NCBI GenBank assembly: GCA_035295665.1
Contig: DATGIQ010000368.1
Coordinates: 1 to 10,197 of the forward strand
Reading direction: 5' to 3'
Length of the DNA stretch: 10,197 bases
From: DATGIQ01 sp035295665
GTDB lineage: Bacteria; Planctomycetota; Planctomycetia; Gemmatales; Gemmataceae
A program made the translations under genes and the position numbers. Under the pieces are notes generated by a model that worked only from the letters and a program-made list of their open reading frames with translations, was not told where the DNA came from and ran no database searches. Position 1 is the first letter of the stretch; every line of letters begins with the position of its first letter. Of the stretch, positions 1 through 5,631 are shown piece after piece.

Positions 1-62
1 GTGAAGATCCCCTTCCCCTGAAGGAACCAGGCGTGGGTCTCTGCGGACTGGATTCTGTCCAT
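1..62 (-). CDS. Possible N-terminal fragment of a gene running off the left edge
   Basis: On the minus strand an ATG at 62-60 opens a frame that stays open to the window edge and begins MDRIQSAETHAWFLQGKGIF. The composition is ordinary for protein, unlike the Arg/Ser/Pro-rich alternatives in the same place. A sigma70-like pair lies about 60-85 bases upstream. Against it: only about 20 codons are visible, the nearest purine-rich ribosome-site candidate (AGGAG, complement of 89-93) is 26 bases from the ATG, and no family can be recognised. A competing minus-strand frame with a GTG just after the AGGAG is also open to the edge but is low in complexity. Confidence 0.18.
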   Translation of the reverse strand, partial: MDRIQSAETHAWFLQGKGIF

Positions 63-119
63 GAGCCGCGGCTGGGAGTGCGCACGTGCTCCTGCGCTAC
101 TGAGACCTCATCATTAATT

Positions 120-148
120 AATCTATCTGCCCTGATTATCCCAGTCAA
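120..148 (-). promoter_or_regulatory. Promoter-like -35/-10 pair, minus strand
   Basis: Read on the minus strand, TTGACT (148-143) is followed after exactly 17 bases by TAGATT (125-120), in the only AT-rich patch of the left 300 bases. It points toward the left edge, where a possible ATG lies at 62. The -35 matches the sigma70 consensus at five of six positions and the -10 at four. Planctomycete promoters often diverge from this consensus, so this is only suggestive. Confidence 0.27.
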
Positions 149-320
149 GGGTTCGCCAGCGCGTTTCCGACAATTTTTTTTGGTTTTGGCATGAGTCTTG
201 GCAATTCGAGACATGATCCAAAGCGGCGCAACGACAACCGATGAGCAGAGTCCGAAGCTTCAGATTACGGCCGGCGCCAATCTTTCAGCCGATGCATGGA
301 AGCTTTTCTGTTCACGCGCG

Positions 321-1460
321 TTATCGCTCGGCCAAGTCGGCAAAGCCCGACTTTTGCGAAGATAGGTAATACTGGGCCAGTTGGCGAATACTGGGGCATG
401 GGTCATTTTGGGCCATTTGTTCCAGGCGATCTTTCAAGCTGGGAACTGCCTGTTCCGCGGCAGCGCGCACCGCGGCTGCGCGAACCGCCGGCGCGGGGTC
501 ATGGCTTAATCGGCGGAGCCAGACGCCCGGCTCCAGATCGCTTACCCGGCGCAATTGGTCAATCACTTGTAAGCGCGTCTCGGGACGGCGATCGGTCATG
601 AGGCGGCCCAGTTTGATGTGCTCCGGCTCGAGGCCGCGGCTGCGCAACGCGGTTTCGCATAAACTGCGGACGCCCGAATCCGTATCGTGCAGCCAGGTGA
701 GCAAGTCGTCCGTGTTCAGTGCGGCCGGCGCCGGCCCGAGAGCTAAGATGGCCGCGCGACGCACTTCGGGCACAGGATCGTTCAACAAAGGTACCACCGC
801 CTCGTGCGCGCCAACTTCCGGGCGTGCGGCAAAGCGAATGGCCTCAATCCGATTGCCTTGCGCTTGATCCGTCAGACACCGGAGTGTGATCTTCCGACAA
901 GTGTCGATCAGTTCCGGCCGCGGTCTTGCTTCCACGCAGGTCGCAGCCAGGCCAAGGGCGCGCAGGTGTACCCTCGTGTTTACGGTCCCCACGGCCTCGC
1001 GGATCATCCGCGCCACGGCCGGCAAAAGATCCGGACCAGATGAAATGGTGAGAGAACCGCGGAAGAGATTTTCCTGGATTTCCAGGGCCAGCAATGCGCC
1101 CTCTTCGCTCATTTCTGCGAAGCGATCGGCCAGCTGTTCGGCCAGCTGAACACGTCGGGGATCGTCCAGCTCCCAGCGCTGCACCATTTCCTGGACCCCT
1201 GCCCGCACGTTCGCACAGGCCTCTGGCTCGTCCTGGCGCAAACACTCGACGAGCTGGGGCAGTGCCACCACATCGAGTCCGGCAACCTTGTCGACCCAAG
1301 GTTGGCGCTCGCTGGCTTCGGCCGTCCGCAGCCGGTGAACCGCATAGTAAACGAGGAGCGGAGTGCGCTCGACCCAGCCCACCCCTGCCAGGATCAAGAG
1401 TCCGCTTCCCAACAGGAGGACGAGGAGCTTTTTGCGGTTTGGCCAATATCGTCGTTCCAT
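321..1460 (-). CDS. Membrane-anchored HEAT-repeat protein
   Basis: Predicted 379-residue protein. The N-terminus is short and basic (MERRYWPNRKK) and runs into one hydrophobic segment at about residues 11-30, so it is probably anchored with its C-terminal part outside the cytoplasm. The rest is alpha-helical. From about residue 180 onward it shows HEAT-like units with the repeating pattern of a DPxPxVRxAA-type turn and helix: around 227-242 (NDPVPEVRRAA), 259-275, 289-305, 320-336 (HDPAPAVRAAA) and 351-366. Such repeats normally form protein-binding scaffolds; no catalytic motif was seen. The ATG at 1460 was preferred to an in-frame ATG at 1547 because it sits just before the basic/hydrophobic anchor and has a modest GAGG (complement of 1465-1468) four bases upstream, whereas the extra 29 residues do not look native. 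It is transcribed divergently from the secreted protein at 1717. Function unknown. Confidence 0.8.
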   Translation of the reverse strand: MERRYWPNRKKLLVLLLGSGLLILAGVGWVERTPLLVYYAVHRLRTAEASERQPWVDKVAGLDVVALPQLVECLRQDEPEACANVRAGVQEMVQRWELDDPRRVQLAEQLADRFAEMSEEGALLALEIQENLFRGSLTISSGPDLLPAVARMIREAVGTVNTRVHLRALGLAATCVEARPRPELIDTCRKITLRCLTDQAQGNRIEAIRFAARPEVGAHEAVVPLLNDPVPEVRRAAILALGPAPAALNTDDLLTWLHDTDSGVRSLCETALRSRGLEPEHIKLGRLMTDRRPETRLQVIDQLRRVSDLEPGVWLRRLSHDPAPAVRAAAVRAAAEQAVPSLKDRLEQMAQNDPCPSIRQLAQYYLSSQKSGFADLAER

Positions 1461-1519
1461 GACGCCTCGAATAAACAGGAAGGAAACCAACGGTCCATGC
1501 AGGCGGCTGTCTTTTACCT

Positions 1520-1666
1520 CTATCCACGGCGGCAAGGCAATCCCCATTTCTCGTCAAGCCTGACGGCGTTAACAAAAACGTTCATGTCCAACTGTCCCAT
1601 TTTCGATGAATAGGAGGGATCGTAGTCCTCACCGGCGCTCAAACCGTCCGCCACGGACCGAAGCAT
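1520..1666 (-). CDS. Possible small protein, 48 codons, unknown
   Basis: A minus-strand ATG at 1666 opens a 48-codon frame ending in TAG at 1522-1520, 59 bases before the HEAT gene start on the same strand. The peptide (beginning MLRSVADGLSAGEDYDPSYS) has balanced composition with Asp, Glu, Tyr and Asn, and mostly G or C in third codon positions. The opposing plus-strand frame is Arg-rich and low in complexity, as antisense shadows usually are in GC-rich DNA. The opposite-strand secreted protein starts only at 1717, so there is no conflict. Against it: no clear Shine-Dalgarno precedes the ATG, and I recognise no family. It could be a leader ORF of the HEAT gene or chance. Confidence 0.25.
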   Translation of the reverse strand: MLRSVADGLSAGEDYDPSYSSKMGQLDMNVFVNAVRLDEKWGLPCRRG

Positions 1667-1705
1667 TCCGCGCCGATCGTTTGGCCTCGGACATGCAAGC
1701 CAGGC

Positions 1706-1711
1706 AGAGGT
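1706..1711 (+). promoter_or_regulatory. Ribosome binding site deciding the start at 1717
   Basis: AGAGGT lies five bases upstream of the ATG at 1717. It supports this start over in-frame ATGs at 1606 and 1693, and only the 1717 start puts a signal peptide at the N-terminus. Confidence 0.55.
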
Positions 1712-1716
1712 GGCCC

Positions 1717-2457
1717 ATGGGATACCGTGCAATCTGGACAAGTTGGCTGGGCTTGATGATCCATTGGCTCTGCGTAAATGCCGCCATCGCAATTCCGCCG
1801 GATTCGAGCCTTCAGCAGGAGGCGGCCGCGCGCGTGCCGCTCGGCGAGTTGCCCGAGGGTCTGCGCGCCCGGGTTCGCCAAGTCATCGAACGACCCACGC
1901 TCTTTAGCCACGGTCCCGCGGAAGCATTTACCGGCAAGCCGGCGCTCTATTCCTGGCTCCTCGACCACCCGGACCGGGGGGTTCTGGCCTGGCGGAGACT
2001 GGGAGCTACGTGCACGGATATCACGGAGTGCAGCACCGGCCGGTTCGTTTGGAAAGATGGACAGGGAAGTGAAATCAATTGGCAGACGATCCACAATGCG
2101 CCGTCGCTCCGTATCTGGTATGCGGAAGGGAAAATGCGGCCCGGCTTGCTGCTGCCTACGGTTCCGGTGAAGGCGGTGCTGCTGCTCCGGCATGGAAACC
2201 GCCCCGATGGCCCCACGCGAACCTTGATCTTCCATCAGGCGGACGTGTTCTTGCAAACCGATAGCAAGACGGCAGCCCTGATGGCGCAAATCCTGGGGCC
2301 CTCGGCACCGTATCTGGCAGAGCAGGGACTGGGCCAAGTTGAGATGTTTTTCTCGGCCCTGGTTTGGTACCTGGGGCAACATCCGGATCGTGTGGCCCGC
2401 CTGTTGGCCACAACACCTGGCAAATCGGAGCCGGCCATCGATTGGGAGACGCGTTGA
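1717..2457 (+). CDS. Secreted protein of unknown function, planctomycete type
   Basis: Predicted 246 residues. The N-terminus is a good Sec-type signal peptide: MGYR, then a hydrophobic core at about residues 5-22, with a likely cleavage after AIA (residues 23-25). The mature part has no domain I can name. Visible features are a Leu/Arg helix around residues 45-60 ending in ERPTLFSHGP, a central YSWLLDHPDR segment (78-87), a W/G-rich stretch (FVWKDGQGSEINW, 110-122), a beta-like VKAVLLLRHG (151-160) and a helical C-terminus (LGQVEMFFSALVWYLGQHPD, 205-224). From memory, similarly built proteins occur in planctomycete genomes as conserved hypotheticals; that could not be checked here. Two Cys lie close together (C99 and C105) and could form a disulfide after export. 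It precedes purM by 162 bases on the same strand, but a shared role is not implied. Confidence 0.72.
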   Translation: MGYRAIWTSWLGLMIHWLCVNAAIAIPPDSSLQQEAAARVPLGELPEGLRARVRQVIERPTLFSHGPAEAFTGKPALYSWLLDHPDRGVLAWRRLGATCTDITECSTGRFVWKDGQGSEINWQTIHNAPSLRIWYAEGKMRPGLLLPTVPVKAVLLLRHGNRPDGPTRTLIFHQADVFLQTDSKTAALMAQILGPSAPYLAEQGLGQVEMFFSALVWYLGQHPDRVARLLATTPGKSEPAIDWETR

Positions 2458-2619
2458 CCGCATCCCACCGTCAGCCCTCGGTTCAATCTCTGTGATGCTG
2501 GCACCCTCCTGCTCTGCTTCCCTTGCAACCCTCCGTGGTATATCCTTGCAGGGAACCGCATTTCGTTCCCCGTCGCGCCCGGTGGCCTTTCAGGAGCGGC
2601 ACAGCGAGAAGCCCGATTC
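2458..2619. other. Spacer before purM with a small hairpin
   Basis: This 162-base gap has no credible small ORF; the open frames are Ser/Pro-rich shadows. It contains a perfect 6-bp inverted repeat, GGGAAC (2551-2556) and GTTCCC (2565-2570), with an 8-base loop and no following T-run, so it does not look like an intrinsic terminator. CCTTGCA occurs twice (2521-2527 and 2544-2550). No clear sigma70 promoter was found, and the purM ATG at 2620 has no strong Shine-Dalgarno; an AGGAG at 2592-2596 is too far away. Confidence 0.35.
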
Positions 2620-3687
2620 ATGAGCAAGCTAAGCTACCGCGATGCTGGTCTCGATCTAGATGTCTACGAGCAGAGTTTGGCCGCTATGGTGCCCTTGCTC
2701 AAACGGACGCATACTCCCCGCGTCCTGGACGGCTTTGGCGGCTTCGCGGCTTTGTTCAGCCTGGATTACAATAGCCGCCTGTTTGCGCGGAATTATCGCC
2801 ACCCCGTCCTGGTGACCTGCACGGATGGCGTGGGCAGCAAGCTCAAAGTGGCCGGGCTTCTGAAGAAGCACGATACGGTCGGCATCGATTTGGTGGCCAT
2901 GTCCGTCAATGATTGCCTTTGCACGGGTGGTGAGCCACTCGTGTTTCTGGATTATTTGGCCCTGCCACGGGATGATCCTGGCCTCACCAAGGAGTTGATC
3001 AAAGGAATCACCGACGGCTGTCTGGAAGCGGATTGCGCCTTGGTGGGTGGGGAAACGGCCATCTTACCGGATTTTTATCAACCGGGCGACTACGATATGG
3101 CTGGCTTCTGTGTCGGTGTGGTGGAACGCGCCCACATCATCAATGGCCGGGCCATTCAACCCGGTGACGTGGTTCTCGGCTTGGCCAGCACCGGGCTCCA
3201 CTCCAACGGTTACAGTCTGGTGCGCAAGGTCGTATTCGACCACGTCGGACTCAGAGTGGACCAGTTCATTCCTGAACTCGGCCGGACCGTGGGGGAAGAA
3301 TTGCTGGAGCCGACCCGGATTTATGTGCGTGCCGTGAAGCACATTCTCGAACATTATCCGGTCAAGAAGCGAGTGGTTCGCGGACTGGCTCACATTACCG
3401 GCGGCGGATTGATTGACAATGTGCCCCGCGTGTTGCCGCCGGGGTGCCGGGTGGTCCTTCGCCGCGGCAGTTGGCCCGTGTTGCCAGTTTTTCGGTGGCT
3501 GGAGCACTTGGGTGGCATTGAGCAGTCCGAGATGGATCGCGTGTTCAACCAGGGAATTGGATTTGTCATGATCGTGAGCCGGTACTATGCGGAAAGCATT
3601 CAGCGCCGGCTGGCCGAGGATCGGGTGCCAGCGTATGTGATTGGGGAAGTCCGGCAGGGCGAAGTAGGCCTGGAATTTGCCGAATGA
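2620..3687 (+). CDS. purM: Phosphoribosylformylglycinamidine cyclo-ligase (AIR synthetase)
   Basis: Cytosolic enzyme of de novo purine synthesis (EC 6.3.3.1): it closes the imidazole ring of formylglycinamidine ribonucleotide with ATP to give aminoimidazole ribonucleotide. The 355 residues match the usual PurM length (about 345). Family landmarks occur in order: N-terminal YRDAG (6-10), FGGFAALF (39-46), the nucleotide-binding TDGVGSKLKVA (68-78), IDLVAMSVND (89-98), EPLVFLDYLAL (105-115), VGGETAILPDFY (142-153), AGFCVGVVE (161-169), TGLHSNGYSLVRK (191-203), ahead of the C-terminal AIRS domain with HITGGGLIDNVPRVLP (258-273) and MDRVFNQGIGF (305-315). The motif usually written GGETAEMP reads GGETAILP here; I take this as lineage variation, since the surrounding residues are intact. 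The start is supported by alignment with the family N-terminus. No other pur gene is in the window, so the gene is not in a purine operon here. Confidence 0.96.
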   Translation: MSKLSYRDAGLDLDVYEQSLAAMVPLLKRTHTPRVLDGFGGFAALFSLDYNSRLFARNYRHPVLVTCTDGVGSKLKVAGLLKKHDTVGIDLVAMSVNDCLCTGGEPLVFLDYLALPRDDPGLTKELIKGITDGCLEADCALVGGETAILPDFYQPGDYDMAGFCVGVVERAHIINGRAIQPGDVVLGLASTGLHSNGYSLVRKVVFDHVGLRVDQFIPELGRTVGEELLEPTRIYVRAVKHILEHYPVKKRVVRGLAHITGGGLIDNVPRVLPPGCRVVLRRGSWPVLPVFRWLEHLGGIEQSEMDRVFNQGIGFVMIVSRYYAESIQRRLAEDRVPAYVIGEVRQGEVGLEFAE

Positions 3688-3723
3688 GATCGTGGAAGCT
3701 GCGCTATCCCTTCGCTGGGTTGG

Positions 3724-3889
3724 TTAGTTCTTGGGGAAAGTCTGATGCTTTGCGATAAGCCTTTGCACCGCTCGGCGCAGTTCCCCTGATTGCCCGAGTG
3801 CCTCTGCGACCTCATCTTCGATCGCATGGTGGCGGTATCTGTGCGGTAGTCCCGTCTGTGGATCATCGCCGAATCAGAGATTCATCCAC
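3724..3889 (-). pseudogene. Possible remnant of a small gene (start-less, frameshifted)
   Basis: On the minus strand, 49 codons from 3873 down to a TAA at 3726-3724 are open and read like real protein. The C-terminal part AIEDEVAEALGQSGELRRAV (residues 17-36 of this stretch) continues QRLIAKH and looks like an amphipathic helix. The frame has no ATG, GTG or TTG near its 5' end and is closed upstream by TGA (3876-3874). In the next frame a GTG at 3889 gives VDESLIRR and then stops at 3865-3863. A one-base frame change near 3866-3872 would join the two into one protein of about 56 residues. This fits a decayed small gene or a sequencing indel. The longer minus-strand frame through the same bases (ATG at 3866) is Arg/Ser-rich and runs into purM, so it looks like a shadow. 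No family recognised. Confidence 0.3.
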
Positions 3890-3943
3890 TTCTAGCCACT
3901 ACGCGAACTTGAACGCCAAAGGGTTCTCCCCGTAGGAAGTGGA
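3885..3943. repeat. Long interrupted inverted repeat, possible bidirectional terminator or structured RNA
   Basis: TCCACTTC (3885-3892) pairs with GAAGTGGA (3936-3943), a perfect 8-bp stem. After a one-sided 6-base bulge (3893-3898), CTACG (3899-3903) pairs with CGTAG (3931-3935). Inside that, GAAC (3905-3908) pairs with GTTC (3923-3926), extendable by two G-T pairs. It lies 29 bases downstream of the DUF1501 stop, between convergent genes, so either transcript could fold it. No U-tract follows on either strand, so a standard intrinsic terminator is not supported, but a 3'-end stabilising hairpin or other structured element is possible. Confidence 0.45.
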
Positions 3944-3972
3944 ACGATTCCGCAGCCCCTCAACCAATCGTT

Positions 3973-5325
3973 TCAGGCCAGAATTTCCGTGATCGGCTTC
4001 GCCGTCGGCTCCACAATACGGATTGGCCGGCCCACATTGGATGCATTCTGTTTGCTGACATCAACGCCGAGCGCCATGCCGACCGTGGCGAGAAAGTCCG
4101 TTACCGCCACGGGTCGTTCTTCGACCTCCATCCCGTCGGGGCTGGTACGGCCGATGACCTGGCCACCGCGAATGCCGCCGCCGCAGAGAACCGTGGTCCA
4201 GGAATTGGCCCAGTGATCCCGACCGTTGCGGTCGCGGGCAATCTTCGGCGTACGGCCGAATTCGCCCATCCAGACCATGAGCGTCGAATCCAGAAGCCCG
4301 CGCACGCGGAGATCGACCAAGAGTGCAGACCATGCTTGATCGAGCACCTGACTCAGTTTCTGGACATTTTCGAAATTATTTTGGTGCGTGTCCCAGCCAA
4401 GCCCCGTGATGCCGGGGGCCTGAGAAAGCGTCACCTCGACAAACGGCACGCCGCGTTCGACGAGCCGGCGGGCCAGCAGACAACCTTGACCAAACAGGCT
4501 GCGGCCATAGCCGTCGCGCACCTCGTTGGGTTCTTCCTCCAGGTTAAATGCCCGGGATGCGGAGGATCGCATCAACGTGACGGCCCGCTGATACGCGGTG
4601 CGATGTGTCAGCGCCGCCGCCGAGGCTCGCTGCCCCAAGAAGTCCTGCTCCATTTCATCCAGCAATTGCACCCGCGCAGCCGCCCGGTTCTGGTTCACTC
4701 CTTCAGGCAGAGCGAGGTCCTCGACCCGCAAGGCTTGGTCCGAATCCGACGATGGCGGCCCACCGAAATTGTTGGCATTTTCCCCTACGATCAGCGGCGC
4801 GTACTGCGGCCCCAAGAACCCCGGTCCGTACGCCGCCGGACTCAAGCCCCGAAACGGAGCGATGCTCACGAAATTGGGCAATTCGGCGTCGGGGTGGCCC
4901 AGTTCCTTGGAGAGCACGGAACCGAGCGTGGGGTATTGCACGGGGCCGCCGGGGACTCGGCCCGTACGCAGCAGATAGCTCGCCCGTCCGTGGTCCGCTT
5001 CCTTCGTGCGCATGGAGCGGATCAGGGCCACCTGTTCCATGTTCTTGGCAAGTCGGGGCAGGTGCTCGCTGATTCGGATGCCGGGAATCGAGGTCTGGAT
5101 TTCTTTGAATGGCCCCCCATTGGCGTGGCCGGGTTTCAGATCGAAGGTATCCATCTGGCTGGGACCACCGTTCATCCACAAGAGGATACACGAGCGGCGC
5201 CGCCGGGGATCGGTGGCAAAATCCGCGGCCATGGTTTCCAGCCAGCCCGACAGGGAGTAGCCAATGACCCCAGCCGCCGACAACCGAAACCAATCGCGAC
5301 GGGAAAGCGAAACGGATCGAGACAT
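3973..5325 (-). CDS. DUF1501 family protein with Tat-type signal
   Basis: Predicted 450 residues. The N-terminus SLSRRDWFRLSAAG (6-19) carries a twin-arginine motif (R9, R10) followed by a hydrophobic stretch, so export of the folded protein by the Tat system is likely. DUF1501 proteins belong to the alkaline-phosphatase/sulfatase-like superfamily and are greatly expanded in Planctomycetota; the substrate is unknown. Family landmarks: ILLWMNGGPSQMDTFDLKPG (47-66), IPGIRISEHLPRLA (80-93), HGRASYLLRTG (112-122), FRGLSPAAYGPGFLG (158-172), GWDTHQNNF (310-318), MVWMGEFGRTPKI (350-362), GRDHWANSWTTVLCGGGIRGG (368-388, quoted in part as GRDHW and GGGIRGG) and the C-terminal RPVAVTDFLATVG (404-416). 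Length is normal and no key motif is missing. The ATG at 5325 is chosen over one at 5397 because GAGGAG lies eight bases upstream and the twin-arginine motif is then correctly placed. Such genes often sit beside DUF1549/DUF1553 cytochrome-type genes; none is present here. Confidence 0.92.
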   Translation of the reverse strand: MSRSVSLSRRDWFRLSAAGVIGYSLSGWLETMAADFATDPRRRRSCILLWMNGGPSQMDTFDLKPGHANGGPFKEIQTSIPGIRISEHLPRLAKNMEQVALIRSMRTKEADHGRASYLLRTGRVPGGPVQYPTLGSVLSKELGHPDAELPNFVSIAPFRGLSPAAYGPGFLGPQYAPLIVGENANNFGGPPSSDSDQALRVEDLALPEGVNQNRAAARVQLLDEMEQDFLGQRASAAALTHRTAYQRAVTLMRSSASRAFNLEEEPNEVRDGYGRSLFGQGCLLARRLVERGVPFVEVTLSQAPGITGLGWDTHQNNFENVQKLSQVLDQAWSALLVDLRVRGLLDSTLMVWMGEFGRTPKIARDRNGRDHWANSWTTVLCGGGIRGGQVIGRTSPDGMEVEERPVAVTDFLATVGMALGVDVSKQNASNVGRPIRIVEPTAKPITEILA

Positions 5326-5333
5326 GAGCCAAG

Positions 5334-5339
5334 CTCCTC
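5334..5339 (-). promoter_or_regulatory. Ribosome binding site of the DUF1501 gene
   Basis: On the minus strand GAGGAG lies eight bases before the ATG at 5325. It decides this start in favour of the 450-residue form over the ATG at 5397. Confidence 0.65.
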
Positions 5340-5425
5340 GTAAAGGATACCCGCGGGCTGCAAGGCGCGGGCATGAGTTCGCGGGATGATTGGTCAAGAA
5401 TCAATGCACTGCTAAAATCCCGGAG

Positions 5426-5460
5426 CCGAGCCAACGGAAGCGAGTTCATTATAAGCTCGG
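5426..5460 (-). promoter_or_regulatory. Perfect TATAAT inside an inverted repeat, upstream of DUF1501
   Basis: TATAAT reads on the minus strand at 5453-5448, about 120 bases before the DUF1501 ATG. It is flanked by CCGAGC (5426-5431) and GCTCGG (5455-5460), a 6-bp dyad with a 23-base spacer that could be an operator. A TTGTAG (minus strand, 5479-5474) is 20 bases from the -10, longer than ideal. A sigma70-type promoter with a bound regulator is plausible but unproven. Confidence 0.3.
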
Positions 5461-5631
5461 TTGCCACAAGATGCTACAACATTGGAGTTGTGGGCCAGTG
5501 CAATTTCGTGCAGCAGCCTGTCGGGGAATGGCATGAACTCTTGCAAAGTCGGCCGATCCGGTTCAGAATGTGTACGCTTGCATTGGGCCGTGAACCGTTG
5601 GCTTGCCGGCCGCTTCATTTGAGGATTCACC

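Larger units (their letters stand above)
1..320. other. Left-edge region without a secure gene
   Basis: No reading frame here is convincing over its whole length. The stretch at about 108-200 is clearly more AT-rich than the rest of the window and includes the palindrome ATTAATTAAT (113-122) and a run of eight T at 174-181, which fits a regulatory or intergenic segment. No GC-rich hairpin directly followed by a T-run was found in the orientation needed to end the minus-strand HEAT gene that stops at 321. A possible minus-strand gene start at 62 and a promoter-like pair upstream of it are listed separately. Confidence 0.5.
3688..3972. other. Gap between convergent purM and DUF1501 genes
   Basis: This 285-base stretch separates two genes that point at each other. 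It contains a protein-like minus-strand frame lacking a start (3724-3889, listed separately), a long interrupted inverted repeat (3885-3943, listed separately) and a short hairpin GAATC-AGA-GATTC (3871-3883). A 24-codon plus-strand frame starts with an ATGA overlap on the purM stop (3684-3758) but looks accidental. No classic GC-hairpin plus T-run terminator was seen for either gene. Confidence 0.5.
5326..5631. other. Divergent intergenic region
   Basis: This 306-base spacer separates the DUF1501 gene (leftward) from the secreted protein/kinase/FHA cluster (rightward), so promoters for both should lie here. The minus strand has a perfect TATAAT within a dyad (listed separately). For the rightward cluster no convincing -35/-10 pair was found; TTGCAA at 5543-5548 is followed at wrong spacings. 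Open frames through the spacer continue as shadows into the neighbouring genes. Confidence 0.45.

Noticed and set aside
171..190. T8 run as a terminator of an upstream plus-strand gene
   Set aside because: No GC-rich hairpin precedes the run.
334..353. Perfect 7-bp hairpin AAGTCGG/CCGACTT followed by TT on the plus strand, terminator-like
   Set aside because: It lies inside the last codons of the minus-strand HEAT gene, has the T-run on the wrong strand for that gene, and no plus-strand gene ends here.
1606..1716. N-terminal extension of the secreted protein to an ATG at 1606
   Set aside because: The added 37 residues are Arg-rich and would bury the signal peptide; a ribosome site supports 1717.
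3684..3758. 24-codon plus-strand ORF overlapping the purM stop as ATGA
   Set aside because: Very short, unremarkable peptide, no independent support; the ATGA overlap alone is likely by chance.
3600..3866. 88-codon minus-strand ORF across the end of purM
   Set aside because: Arg/Ser-rich composition and overlap with conserved purM codons mark it as a shadow; another frame through the same gap is more protein-like.
4213..5343. 376-codon plus-strand ORF opposite the DUF1501 gene
   Set aside because: Antisense shadow of a gene with many conserved family motifs; its own peptide is His/Arg/Gln-rich without recognisable domains.
5412..5534. 40-codon minus-strand ORF in the spacer upstream of DUF1501
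   Set aside because: No ribosome binding site, unconvincing composition, and it would cover the TATAAT candidate.
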